A stretch of 64,000 bases of DNA from Hymenobacter sp. UV11. GTDB lineage: Bacteria > Bacteroidota > Bacteroidia > Cytophagales > Hymenobacteraceae. The number at the start of each line of letters is the position of its first letter. Positions within the stretch are counted from its first letter, which is position 1. The notes beneath the pieces were generated by a model. That model ran no database searches and was not told where the DNA came from. It worked only from the letters and a program-made list of their open reading frames with translations. The DNA is taken from positions 310,001 to 374,000 of the forward strand of contig NZ_SRII01000006.1 in the NCBI RefSeq assembly GCF_004684095.1, written 5' to 3'. Shown piece by piece: positions 18,082 through 26,413 of this stretch. A program made the position numbers and the translations under genes.

Positions 18082-19527
18082 ATGAATAAGCGATATTGGA
18101 CTGGCCTGTTGGCTTTGTTTATAGTACTCGACCTGGCATTTTCCTTTTGGCGCAACTACCGGCTGCCGCTTGACGGCGACTTGGCGGCAACCGTGCTGCC
18201 GGCGCCGTGGTTTGCGCAGGTGCTGCACGACCCGTTTGGCTGGGCAGTGCTGACTCGCAACGAAGTGTACTCGGCTACCAACCGCTTCTTCGCCCACGCC
18301 GCGATGGGGCTATACTGGAAGACCATGCCGCGCTTGCTTCAGCAGGTGCTGGACCCCGTCAGCAGTTTGTATGTGGCCAGCGCGCTGTTTACCACGCTCA
18401 CGCAGGCCGGCTTACTGCTGTTGCTGGCCCGCTACATTCAGCTGGCTAGTGGCGCGCGCCGCACCCACTTCTGGCTAATAGCGGCCTTGCTTGTGCCGCT
18501 CTTTCAAACGGCGGGAGGCTACTACGAGCAGATGGGGATAACCGACCGGGCGGTAACCTATACCTTCTTCTACGCCTTTGCCATGCTACTGCTGTTGGTG
18601 CTGCTGTGGCCTTTTTATCAGGCAGCCTGCCGGCAACAACCGCTGCGCCTACCCTGGTGGCGGGCATTGCTACTCGTGGGGCTCATGGTGGTAGTGGCCT
18701 TCAATGGCCCCATTGCCACGGCCACGATTGCGGTGCTGCTGCTGGGCGTTGGGGGGCACTGGGCCTGGGGGCAAGGGCAGCGCTGGCGGCAGGGGCTAGC
18801 CTGGCCTACGCTGGGTAGAGGCTGGCTTTCGGGGCAAGCGGTACTGCTGCTAGGCACCCTCACGGCGCTGTGCCTCTACTCCATATACATCGGCCGCAAC
18901 AACGTAGAGAATACCCACACCTACTCACTGCTGCAGCGCTACCAGCTGCTGCCGCTGGGAGTGGCGCGGTATTTCATATACCAACTGGGCCTGCCCGTAC
19001 TGGTGCTGGTGCTGGCTAGTAACTTTTTGCTGGCGTGCTGGGCCGTGACCGACTCGATGGCTCGGCGGCGTGTGCTAACCACTTTGGGCTGGGTCGGGTT
19101 GTTTATCGGGGCTTATTTGCTGCTGCTGCCCCTGGGTGGCTACCGCTCCTACCGCCCCAATCTATTGCGCAACGATACGGCCCTGCCCATTTTACTGGGT
19201 CTGCTCTTTGCCTACGGCTATTCGAGCTACTTTCTGCTATCGCAGCTGCGCGGACGCTTGCGCGGAGGTTATTTGTTGATTATTTGCTTAGTCGGAGGAT
19301 TTTTTTTGCACGCTGATGGCCAGCCAGATGCTTTCCCTGTCAGTGACTGCGAGCGCTGGAGCCTCGACCAACTGGCGCGGGCAAGAGAGCCCGTAGTGGA
19401 GCTGGCCGGCTTTTGCCCGGTGTTGGCCTGGATGCCCATTAGTGATTATACCCAGTCGGAGGTGCAGGCCCAGATGCTGTATTACTGGCATATAACGCCT
19501 ACCAAAAAGCTGTATTTTCAGAAATAA
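18082..19527 (+). CDS. Polytopic membrane protein of unknown function
   Basis: A 481-residue integral membrane protein with about 10 hydrophobic helices and a short soluble tail. I recognise no named domain. Charged residues are concentrated in the first loop (LPLDGDLAATVLPAPW and DPFGWAVLTRNEVYSATNRF), an arrangement reminiscent of GT-C proteins, where a loop Asp lies between helices 1 and 2. The gene follows the lipoprotein after 63 bases and precedes a GT39-like gene, so a role in transferring or moving a lipid-linked sugar is plausible but unproven. Confidence 0.7.
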   Translation: MNKRYWTGLLALFIVLDLAFSFWRNYRLPLDGDLAATVLPAPWFAQVLHDPFGWAVLTRNEVYSATNRFFAHAAMGLYWKTMPRLLQQVLDPVSSLYVASALFTTLTQAGLLLLLARYIQLASGARRTHFWLIAALLVPLFQTAGGYYEQMGITDRAVTYTFFYAFAMLLLLVLLWPFYQAACRQQPLRLPWWRALLLVGLMVVVAFNGPIATATIAVLLLGVGGHWAWGQGQRWRQGLAWPTLGRGWLSGQAVLLLGTLTALCLYSIYIGRNNVENTHTYSLLQRYQLLPLGVARYFIYQLGLPVLVLVLASNFLLACWAVTDSMARRRVLTTLGWVGLFIGAYLLLLPLGGYRSYRPNLLRNDTALPILLGLLFAYGYSSYFLLSQLRGRLRGGYLLIICLVGGFFLHADGQPDAFPVSDCERWSLDQLARAREPVVELAGFCPVLAWMPISDYTQSEVQAQMLYYWHITPTKKLYFQK

Positions 19528-19592
19528 ATCTTTGCGCAGGTGCTATTTATCCTTTTTACTGCCAGTAGCCAATAAAATTTCCTTTTCCTCTG

Positions 19593-21179
19593 ATGTTGGC
19601 TTCTTCTCCTGCTCCCATTTTGCCGGCTTCTGGTTCTGACCGGGCCTACCGCCTGTTGGCGGGCAGTTTCTTTCTGGTACTGGTGCTAGTCTATTATTTA
19701 CCTTCACTGTGCTGGCTGCCGCGCGGCATCCACGCGTGGGCACAGGCCGACCGGCTAGCCCTGGCCTTTGGCTTTTACGACCACGGCCTCAATTTTTTCC
19801 GGCCCCATACCCTAACGCTGTCCTCCATTGATGAGGTGGCGGGGGTTGAGTTTCCGCTGCTGCCATATCTGGCGGCGCTCGGGGCTAAGGTGCTGGGCCG
19901 GGGGGCGGTGGTGCCCCTGTACCGGCTGCTTACTGGGGCTACGGCCTGGCTGGCTTACTACTATTTATTTAGGCTTGTATTTGAGCGCACTCGGCAGGTT
20001 GCTGCCGCTTTGGTACCGGGCGTTTTCCTGGCAGCTTCTCCCGTTTTTGCCTACTACGCCGGCAACTTTTTGCCTGACCCCGTGGGAGCCGCGCTCGTGG
20101 TGGTAGCGGCCTACTACTTGCTGCGCTACCAACTCACGCACCGCTTTGGCGACCTAGCCGGGGCAATTGCGCTCTTTACATTGGCGGCGCTTATCAAGGT
20201 GTCAACGGGTATTTATTTGATAGCAGCCTTGGGGACTTTCCTACTTTGGGCCTACCTCCAGCCTGCGGCTCTCACCCTACGCCAGCGAAAACTACTACTG
20301 CTGCTAGCAGGGGCTAGCCTGGGAGCAGTAGTTAGCTATACCTTTTACAATCAATATCTTAACCAAACATATAACTCCGACCTTTTCTTGGCTGAGCCCC
20401 GGCCCCTGACTACGATGGCGGAGTACGACATGGTAATGCGGCGTATTCGGGAGTCGTGGAGCCACGAGTATTTTATGCCTTTCCAGTACCAGGTGCTGGT
20501 GGCCAGCCTACTGGTGTGCGTAGTGAGCCTGGGCCGGGTGCTACGTACCGAGTGGATTTGGGCCGCCCAACTTGGGCTGGCAACCGTAGGCGGGCTGCTG
20601 TTTTTTAAGCTGATGGGCGCGCAGTTCTTTCACCACGACTACTACGTGATTGCGCCCTTCTGGCCGGGGCTGGTGCTACTGGTAGCCCTAGGCATCACGC
20701 AGCTGGCACTGCGGCTGGGCCGCCTGCCCCGCCTGGCGCGCCACTTCTTATTTGGGGGGGTAGTGCTGGGCCTGCTCATCCCGGGCTTGCGCAAGTACCG
20801 CGCTCGCATGAGCGACTCCTACCTGCCATTTAGCGCCGACTACAACTACCGCTGGATGCAGGGCGGGGCCGCGCGGCTGGCCGCAGCGGGGGTGCCCACT
20901 AGCGCCACCATCCTCCTGGTAGGCGATGGGGCCCCCAATCTGGGCCTAATTTATTTCGACCGGCGCGGCTTGGTTTGGAACCCCGACCGCAACCAGCTAC
21001 CACCCAGTGCGCTGGTGCAGAAGATGACGGAGGTAGGCCTCGATTATCTTATTATGAACCAAGCAGTTTTTCAGGAAATGCGCGCCCGCTACCCCGACCT
21101 ACTGACTACGTTCAGCTCGTTTATTGCTACCGGGCAGTACGTCGTGCTCAAGCCCCCGTACCTAGCACCGCATTGGTAG
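19593..21179 (+). CDS. GT39-like membrane glycosyltransferase
   Basis: A 528-residue polytopic protein with about 11 hydrophobic helices and a C-terminal periplasmic part. The first loop reads HAWAQADRLALAFGFYDHGLNF, matching the W-x-Q-x-D pattern (Asp53) of a GT39 subgroup, followed by EVAGVEFPLLPYLAAL. The C-terminal FDRRGLVWNPDRNQ region resembles the tail of other members. It lies between a polytopic unknown and the second lipoprotein paralogue with gaps of 65 and 71 bases, suggesting a four-gene operon. The donor is presumably polyprenyl-linked; the acceptor is unknown. Confidence 0.8.
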   Translation: MLASSPAPILPASGSDRAYRLLAGSFFLVLVLVYYLPSLCWLPRGIHAWAQADRLALAFGFYDHGLNFFRPHTLTLSSIDEVAGVEFPLLPYLAALGAKVLGRGAVVPLYRLLTGATAWLAYYYLFRLVFERTRQVAAALVPGVFLAASPVFAYYAGNFLPDPVGAALVVVAAYYLLRYQLTHRFGDLAGAIALFTLAALIKVSTGIYLIAALGTFLLWAYLQPAALTLRQRKLLLLLAGASLGAVVSYTFYNQYLNQTYNSDLFLAEPRPLTTMAEYDMVMRRIRESWSHEYFMPFQYQVLVASLLVCVVSLGRVLRTEWIWAAQLGLATVGGLLFFKLMGAQFFHHDYYVIAPFWPGLVLLVALGITQLALRLGRLPRLARHFLFGGVVLGLLIPGLRKYRARMSDSYLPFSADYNYRWMQGGAARLAAAGVPTSATILLVGDGAPNLGLIYFDRRGLVWNPDRNQLPPSALVQKMTEVGLDYLIMNQAVFQEMRARYPDLLTTFSSFIATGQYVVLKPPYLAPHW

Positions 21180-21250
21180 TAAGTTGCAGCTAACCGAGTT
21201 TTTTTATTTTTACTTTCTCTATTTTCACGCTCCCTCCCCCACTTTTTTGA

Positions 21251-21787
21251 ATGAAATACCTTCTGCTTGCCCTAGCAGGCACGGCTACCCTGAGTGCCTG
21301 TTCAAGCAATGAATCCTTGGACGAGCCGGATAAAGATTTGCTGATGCACAATGATTTCGAGACGGTAGCCGGCTGGGTCGCCGACCCGGCTACGCTCACG
21401 CAGGAGCAGGCCCACTCGGGTCGATACAGCCTCAAAGTAGACAAAGACCACCAATATAGCCTGACCTACTACAGCCTGCTGGGGCAGTTGAGCCCTACCC
21501 GCATTCGCGGCGTACGGGTTGATGCCTGGGCTTACGAGCCAAATAAAGATAACAGCGTGCAGCTTCGGATAGGCCTCAATGATGCCGCGGGCGGCAAGCT
21601 GATGATGGGTGATGGAATTGCGTACAATGTCCAGGTGGGAGAGCCCAACAAGTGGGTGAAAATTAGCAAGGAAATCGTTTTTCCACCTAATGTCAACTAC
21701 TCTTCGCAGTTGGTTATGTATCTGTGGAACGCGGGCGGTGCCGGTGCCGGCTACCTCGACGACGTACAGCTAACGGCCCTACACTAG
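21251..21787 (+). CDS. Lipoprotein with carbohydrate-binding-like beta-sandwich (paralogue 2)
   Basis: A 178-residue lipoprotein with the signal MKYLLLALAGTATLSAC (lipidation at Cys17). The mature domain follows the same plan as the lipoprotein at 17467: NDFETVAGW, HSGRYSLKVDKDHQYSLTY, VDAWAYEP, QLVMYLWNAGGAGAGYLDDVQL. The stretch HSG-Y-LKVDKDH--SLTY is almost identical in the two. It is the last gene of the four-gene set. Pairing of two paralogues around two membrane proteins suggests two related surface modules or a heteromeric partner role. Function not established. Confidence 0.78.
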   Translation: MKYLLLALAGTATLSACSSNESLDEPDKDLLMHNDFETVAGWVADPATLTQEQAHSGRYSLKVDKDHQYSLTYYSLLGQLSPTRIRGVRVDAWAYEPNKDNSVQLRIGLNDAAGGKLMMGDGIAYNVQVGEPNKWVKISKEIVFPPNVNYSSQLVMYLWNAGGAGAGYLDDVQLTALH

Positions 21788-21827
21788 CTGGCAGCTGGGG
21801 CGCGGAGGCCACTGGCCGTCGCACCAT

Positions 21828-22105
21828 ATGTACAGCATTAGTTTAGAGAGTCATACATCCGTCATCACTCCAGGAGCCATTCAGCTTCACCTATGCCCGC
21901 TGGGCGAACTGCGTCCCGGTGTCCTACCCCACCGCCTGGAATTGGCGGGCTAGGTGCTGCCAGCCAACGCCACGGTCGCCAACCTGCTCAACGTGTGCCG
22001 CTGGAACGACCAGGGCACCTCACCCACCTACCGCAGCTGGAACCAGGCCTACTTCGATGCCCGCCCCACCGACGTGCTCAAAGTATGGCGCCACCTGCTT
22101 TCTTG
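21828..22105 (+). pseudogene. Decayed small gene with in-frame stop
   Basis: Reading from the ATG at 21828, one frame gives 41 residues, a TAG at 21951-21953, then 50 more residues ending with TGA at 22103-22105. The part after the TAG has the strong third-position G/C of real genes here and a protein-like sequence (VLPANATVANLLNVCRWND, then TYRSWNQAYFDARPTDVLK). After 22105 the good codon pattern continues briefly in another frame (DDAEAAVMAPVKK), consistent with an additional frameshift. I do not recognise the family. It could instead be two short genes; decay is the simpler reading. Confidence 0.4.
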
Positions 22106-22170
22106 ACGACGCAGAAGCCGCCGTGATGGCGCCGGTGAAAAAGCAGGGGGTAGGGCCGAACATAGAAAGA

Positions 22171-22198
22171 GCGCATTGCTTTTTTCAGAGCAATGCGC
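22171..22198. terminator. Hairpin downstream of the REC-BLUF gene
   Basis: GCGCATTGCT (22171-22180) and AGCAATGCGC (22189-22198) form a perfect 10-bp stem. On the minus strand it is followed by CTCTTTCTAT, a weak U-tract, so it may end transcripts of the photosensory set. Confidence 0.5.
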
Positions 22199-22263
22199 CA
22201 CTAACTATACCGCTCACGTAATCAAAGGCTTATCCCATTATTAATAAACGCCTTAGCCGGCCG

Positions 22264-23142
22264 CTAAACCAACTCAGCAAAGTTGTTGTCGCTAATAAAG
22301 CTGGTCAGTAGCGCACGCAGCTCAGCGTCGGGCAGGCTGGTACTTTCCCCAAGGTAGTTAGCTTCGTCGGGGTTGATATACCCGGTCATATGCCGGAAAT
22401 CAACCGGGTTAATAGCGCGAAATCCCATTGACCACTGGGTAAACAAGCGATGGGTTGCCGGGCCATCAGCCAGCTTTATAATGTTAGTGTGGCGAGGGTC
22501 GTGCACGATGCGGGCAAAAACCGCGTGCACGTTGGCTTCGCTTCCTTCCAGTAGCTGCACAATAGTACCGTGGCTGTAGAGCAGCACCCCCGTCAGGCCG
22601 TGGGCCGCGTTGAAAGCGCGGGATTGGGTAAGCAGCTTTGCCAGCTGCAAGTCGCCAAATGGCACCGTGGCGTAGCTCTGATAAACCAGGTAATGCAGCC
22701 CGCCCGGCAGGATAGCCTCCCCGTGGCCTGGGCCACTAACCTCCCGGTGCAAGCGCAGCATCCGGGATATGACATTCATATCTAATGGCTTCGTAAAATA
22801 GCCCGCCACCGCTTGGTAGCGGGCAGCCCTTGTCCGGTCTTCCAAATTAATCGAGGACGTTAGCAGCAGCACGCATATCGGGTGCGTGAGGGGTAGGCGG
22901 GAAAACTCGTCTAAAAACTCCCAGCCGTCCATCAGGGGCATGTTCAGGTCGAGCAGAATGAGGTCCGGCAGGCCGGCCCCCGCTTGTAGCGCCGCCGTGA
23001 GCTGGGTCAACGCCCGCTGGCCATTAGAATAAAGCTGCACCTGGGCTTCGCGCAGGTTTTTTTCTACCAGCATCTTCGTGGTGGTAGCCGTGATGAGGTC
23101 ATCCTCTATCACGTAGATTAGCTGCAAGTCGAATTTACTCAT
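22264..23142 (-). CDS. Response regulator receiver fused to a BLUF blue-light sensor
   Basis: A 292-residue two-domain protein. Residues 5-125 are a receiver domain with acidic pocket Glu13-Asp14-Asp15, phosphoacceptor Asp65 (LILLDLNMPLMDGWEF) and Lys118. Residues about 148-245 are a BLUF domain, which binds FAD and senses blue light: Tyr154 (LVYQS), Asn178 (SRAFNAAHGLTG), Gln196 (TIVQLLEG), Trp237 and Met239 (QWSMGF) all align with the key residues of AppA-type BLUF domains, as does DPRHTNI. A 45-residue tail follows. There is no output domain, so light would act on the receiver or on partners. The ATG at 23142 is chosen; 23 upstream residues look non-coding. It is the last gene of a kinase/regulator/Blh set. 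Confidence 0.93.
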   Translation of the reverse strand: MSKFDLQLIYVIEDDLITATTTKMLVEKNLREAQVQLYSNGQRALTQLTAALQAGAGLPDLILLDLNMPLMDGWEFLDEFSRLPLTHPICVLLLTSSINLEDRTRAARYQAVAGYFTKPLDMNVISRMLRLHREVSGPGHGEAILPGGLHYLVYQSYATVPFGDLQLAKLLTQSRAFNAAHGLTGVLLYSHGTIVQLLEGSEANVHAVFARIVHDPRHTNIIKLADGPATHRLFTQWSMGFRAINPVDFRHMTGYINPDEANYLGESTSLPDAELRALLTSFISDNNFAELV

Positions 23143-23340
23143 ACCGTGGTCTGGTCTATCAGGCGCGGGTTCGGCTAGGCTAGCGTTAGCTGACCCCTGA
23201 ACCTGGCCCAACGTAAAGGGTTAATTAACTAGGTGGTGGAAGTAGATAGTGGCTGGCAGACCAGCTTTGTAAAATTTACTATTTCTGGGAAAAAGTAAGC
23301 TGCAACTCTTAAACAGGCTGCGCGCTCAGGTTGCCTTTCT

Positions 23341-24354
23341 TCAGCCAATCACGCCCGGCTTATTTTTCGCAGCGCGCCAGTTGCCCGAATCCAGGACTAC
23401 GCTTACCAGCAGTGCGTGCGGCAGGGTTAAGATAGCGGCCGTGATTACCGCGATTCCCAACAGCGTGTCGAGCGCAGCCAGCTTAGCTGGCACGAGCAGA
23501 TACAAGCCCATGGGCACGACCAGGCTCACCAATAACAGGGGTAGGGCCCGCCGCATAAAAAAAGCTACCTCCTTGCCCACCGCTACCCAGGCCCTGCGGG
23601 GGCCGCCCAAAGCGGGGTAGCCAAACACCCGATTGAGGCGTAGCATGTGCTGCAAGCTGTGCCAGAAGACGAAATACACCCCCAGTGCCAGCAGCGGTGG
23701 CACTGTCAGGAAAAGGACGGTTAGCAACAGCACCTCGCTGGCGTCGGTATACGCGCGCTTGAATTGCCGGCGCCGGGCGTAGCACGCCCACAGCACCAGG
23801 TGCCCAACGCCTACTACGGGCCAGAGCCCCTGCGCCAGGCCCGTAAACCAAGCCGCGCCGAGCGGCGCGGCCCCGGCCAACGTCAGCAGGCCGTTGACGC
23901 TGTGCTGAATCTCGGCTGGCCACCACCGGGCCGGGATGGCAAACAAGAGTGCGCCGCGCAACAAGCTGTGCGCCAGCCATAGCACCAGCTGGCCGGGCTG
24001 GGCCGGTGCATCGGCCGAGCCCCAGTGCCAAACCGTTACCAGAAAAAACAAGCTCACCGCTACCCCTGGCCAGTGCCACCAGCCCAGCCCAGCCGCCGCC
24101 GCCAAGCTCAGGTAGCCCAGCACGAACCTACCCAAATAGGCCCGCTGGCCACTGCGTACTTGCCCCGTGGCCGGCAGCACGAGCTGGTCGCAAGCGCCGT
24201 GCGCTAGGCCCAGCACAACTAGGCCCACCAGCACTACCGGCCCCAGCACGGCGGGCGCTCCCCCCGGCCAAACCAGTGCTAACACGCTAGCGCTCGCTAC
24301 GGCTGCATAAGAAAAATAGGGCGGAAACGAGTTTGCGACTGACGAAGCAGGCAT
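23341..24354 (-). CDS. blh: Brp/Blh-family beta-carotene 15,15'-dioxygenase
   Basis: A 337-residue membrane enzyme that cleaves beta-carotene to retinal. It has about 8-9 hydrophobic helices and the histidine motifs of the Brp/Blh family: AHGACDQLVL (His52, Asp56), VWHWGSAD (His110), FWHSLQHMLRL (His232, His236) and LPHALLVSVVLD (His313), which bind the iron. The ATG at 24354 is preferred to a GTG eight codons upstream. It stands between a response regulator and the REC-BLUF gene on the same strand (gaps of 96 and 198 bases). No rhodopsin, crtY or other carotenoid gene lies in the window, so the retinal user must be elsewhere. Confidence 0.92.
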   Translation of the reverse strand: MPASSVANSFPPYFSYAAVASASVLALVWPGGAPAVLGPVVLVGLVVLGLAHGACDQLVLPATGQVRSGQRAYLGRFVLGYLSLAAAAGLGWWHWPGVAVSLFFLVTVWHWGSADAPAQPGQLVLWLAHSLLRGALLFAIPARWWPAEIQHSVNGLLTLAGAAPLGAAWFTGLAQGLWPVVGVGHLVLWACYARRRQFKRAYTDASEVLLLTVLFLTVPPLLALGVYFVFWHSLQHMLRLNRVFGYPALGGPRRAWVAVGKEVAFFMRRALPLLLVSLVVPMGLYLLVPAKLAALDTLLGIAVITAAILTLPHALLVSVVLDSGNWRAAKNKPGVIG

Positions 24355-24450
24355 GGCAACGATAAAGAAACAGAGCACGCTCGCCCAGGCGCTTTCCCTT
24401 AGGAAAACAGCTCAAAAGGACGAGCTTTATAAAGGAAAGGCTACTTCTTA

Positions 24451-24861
24451 CTACTCGCCCGCGTCCCAGAGCAAGGACTGCATCCGCTGCACGTTCACCT
24501 TGCCCAACGGCTTGGAGAAGTAGCCCTTTACCTCTTTGTACTGCGTAGATTTTTCTATGTCTGTGGGCTGAATGGACGACGTGAGGATAAACACGCGCAC
24601 CTCTTCCTGAGCAAGGGGTAGGGCCCCGCAAGCGTCTAAAAACTCCCAGCCATCCATTTGCGGCATGTTCAGGTCGAGCAGAATCAAATCTGGAAGGCTA
24701 CCCCCCGTGCGCACCACTTCCTGCAGCTGGTTGAAGGCCAGCTGCCCGTTACCAAACGTTTGGACCGCGCGGTAGCGCAGGTCCTTCTTGACGATGAACT
24801 CCGTGATAACGGCCGTAATACGGTCGTCCTCAACCACGTAGGCCAGGCTAGGGGTTTTCAT
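24451..24861 (-). CDS. Single-domain response regulator (REC only)
   Basis: A 136-residue stand-alone receiver domain with Glu11-Asp12-Asp13, phosphoacceptor Asp63 (LILLDLNMPQMDGWEF), Thr/Ser in LTSS and Lys117 (FSKPL). It is closely similar to the receiver at 26414 and to the receiver of the REC-BLUF protein. The ATG at 24861 overlaps the end of the histidine kinase gene by 14 bases, so the two are translationally coupled and probably a cognate pair. Lacking an output domain, it likely acts by phosphotransfer or protein contact. Confidence 0.93.
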   Translation of the reverse strand: MKTPSLAYVVEDDRITAVITEFIVKKDLRYRAVQTFGNGQLAFNQLQEVVRTGGSLPDLILLDLNMPQMDGWEFLDACGALPLAQEEVRVFILTSSIQPTDIEKSTQYKEVKGYFSKPLGKVNVQRMQSLLWDAGE

Positions 24862-26362
24862 GGAATTGGATGGTAAAGGTGGAGCCAACGCCGACTTCGC
24901 TATCGACCGAGATAGTGCCTTGCATGGCTTCCACCTGGTTTTTCGTAATAAACAGACCTACGCCGCGCGCGTCTTCGTTGTCGTGAAACGTTTTGTACAT
25001 GCCAAAAAGCTTTGCACGGTATCTGACGGTGTCAATACCAAGGCCATTATCCGCTACAGTCAGCACTACCCCCTCGGGCGTGGCCTGCGCCTGCAGGCGA
25101 ATGAAGGCGGGCCGGTCTAGGGCGCGGTACTTAACCGCGTTGCTAATCAGGTTGAGCAAAATGCTGTCCAAGTACGCCGGAACCACGGTCACAGTCAGGG
25201 CCGGGGGCACGGCTACTTCTACCGTAATGTGGTGCTGGCGAATGAGCACGCTCAGCGCGTCCAGGGTTTTGTCAATCTCCGCTTTCAGGGCGCGTGACGC
25301 TTTGGGCTTGCTGACGTTGTTGTTGATGGTGACGATATCGTTGAGGTTCACGATGGTATCAGCCAGCTGCTCGGTGCTGGTGGCCAGCATCTGCATAAAC
25401 ATGGTTTTCTGCTCTTTGCCCTTGGCTTCGGACAGCAGCTGCACGAGCGACGTCAGGTTGGCGGAATGGGAGCGAATGTTGTGCGAGATAATGTAGGCGA
25501 AGTTTTGCAGCCGTATATTCTGCTGGCTAGTCACGTCGAGCAGGTGTTGCGCCCGCTGCAGGTTTTCCAGCAGCAAGGTCACGTCGTAGCCAACGCACAG
25601 GATTTCCGTCAGCTTTCCTCCTTCGCCCAGAATCCCTTTAAACTCCCAGTGATTGGACTTGACAGAGCCGTCGCGGTAAGGCTTGCGCAAAATCACCTGG
25701 TGCGGCACCTCGGGCGCCTGAAAGCACTGTATCACCACTTCCAGGCACTTTGGCCGGTCTTCCTCCACAATGCTAAGCAGCGACGAGGTGCCGATTATGT
25801 CGCGCTCACAGCCAAAACGCTCGTAGAAGAAGTCATTAACGTAGGTATAGTTGCCCTGCGGGTCAGTCTTCACAATGTAGACCGACTGATTGCTCAGAAT
25901 GGAGCTGTAGTGGGTGGCCACTTCCTGGGCAGACGCTTCCTTATACTTTTCCTTCGTTACATCGAATAGCGCTCCCATCAGCCAGGGCGTACTGCTACCG
26001 TTGCCGCGTAGCACTACCCCCCGGCAGCGCAGCCACGCCGACGAGCCCTCGTGGTGCGTGCACCGCAGCACAAGGTCGAACTCCTGGGAGGAGTCTTGGG
26101 CGCATGCTTCTGCCCTTTGCCAGGCAGCGGCCAAATCGGTGGGGTCGATGCAAGCACGCCAGGCGGCGGGGTCGGCGGGCACTTGGTCCGGCGCGTAGCC
26201 CAACGTTTGCCAGAATGCAGCATTCACCCAGCCTTCGGCGGGTTGCAGCAAGTTCCAGTACCAGAGTCCATCAGTCAACGAGTTTTGCAGAAAGTCATAC
26301 ACCACTGGATTGCAGGTGATTGACGCGGCTAGCTCGGGATGCTGTTCAAGGAGATTTAACAC
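24848..26362 (-). CDS. PAS-domain sensor histidine kinase
   Basis: A 504-residue soluble kinase with no transmembrane segment. Two PAS-like regions (about 25-140 and 150-268, the second beginning YSSILSNQSVYIVKTDPQGNY and containing YVNDFFYERFG) precede a dimerisation helix with phosphoacceptor His294 in the SHNIRSHSANL motif, typical of a large Bacteroidota kinase group, and an ATPase domain with NLISNAVKYRA, DNGLGID and GVGLFITK. The PAS regions lack the LOV cysteine motif, so direct blue-light sensing by flavin adduct is not expected. It is embedded between two receiver genes and upstream of blh and REC-BLUF. Confidence 0.92.
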   Translation of the reverse strand: MLNLLEQHPELAASITCNPVVYDFLQNSLTDGLWYWNLLQPAEGWVNAAFWQTLGYAPDQVPADPAAWRACIDPTDLAAAWQRAEACAQDSSQEFDLVLRCTHHEGSSAWLRCRGVVLRGNGSSTPWLMGALFDVTKEKYKEASAQEVATHYSSILSNQSVYIVKTDPQGNYTYVNDFFYERFGCERDIIGTSSLLSIVEEDRPKCLEVVIQCFQAPEVPHQVILRKPYRDGSVKSNHWEFKGILGEGGKLTEILCVGYDVTLLLENLQRAQHLLDVTSQQNIRLQNFAYIISHNIRSHSANLTSLVQLLSEAKGKEQKTMFMQMLATSTEQLADTIVNLNDIVTINNNVSKPKASRALKAEIDKTLDALSVLIRQHHITVEVAVPPALTVTVVPAYLDSILLNLISNAVKYRALDRPAFIRLQAQATPEGVVLTVADNGLGIDTVRYRAKLFGMYKTFHDNEDARGVGLFITKNQVEAMQGTISVDSEVGVGSTFTIQFHENP

Positions 26363-26413
26363 GAATAAATATAAGTAACAGTTTTATTTACAGGAGGATA
26401 CGAATCGCCACGA

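Noticed and set aside
24848..26362. Possibility that the PAS kinase is a LOV-domain photoreceptor
   Set aside because: Neither PAS region has the GxNCRFLQ motif with the flavin-adduct cysteine; the Cys in YERFGCERD is in a different context.
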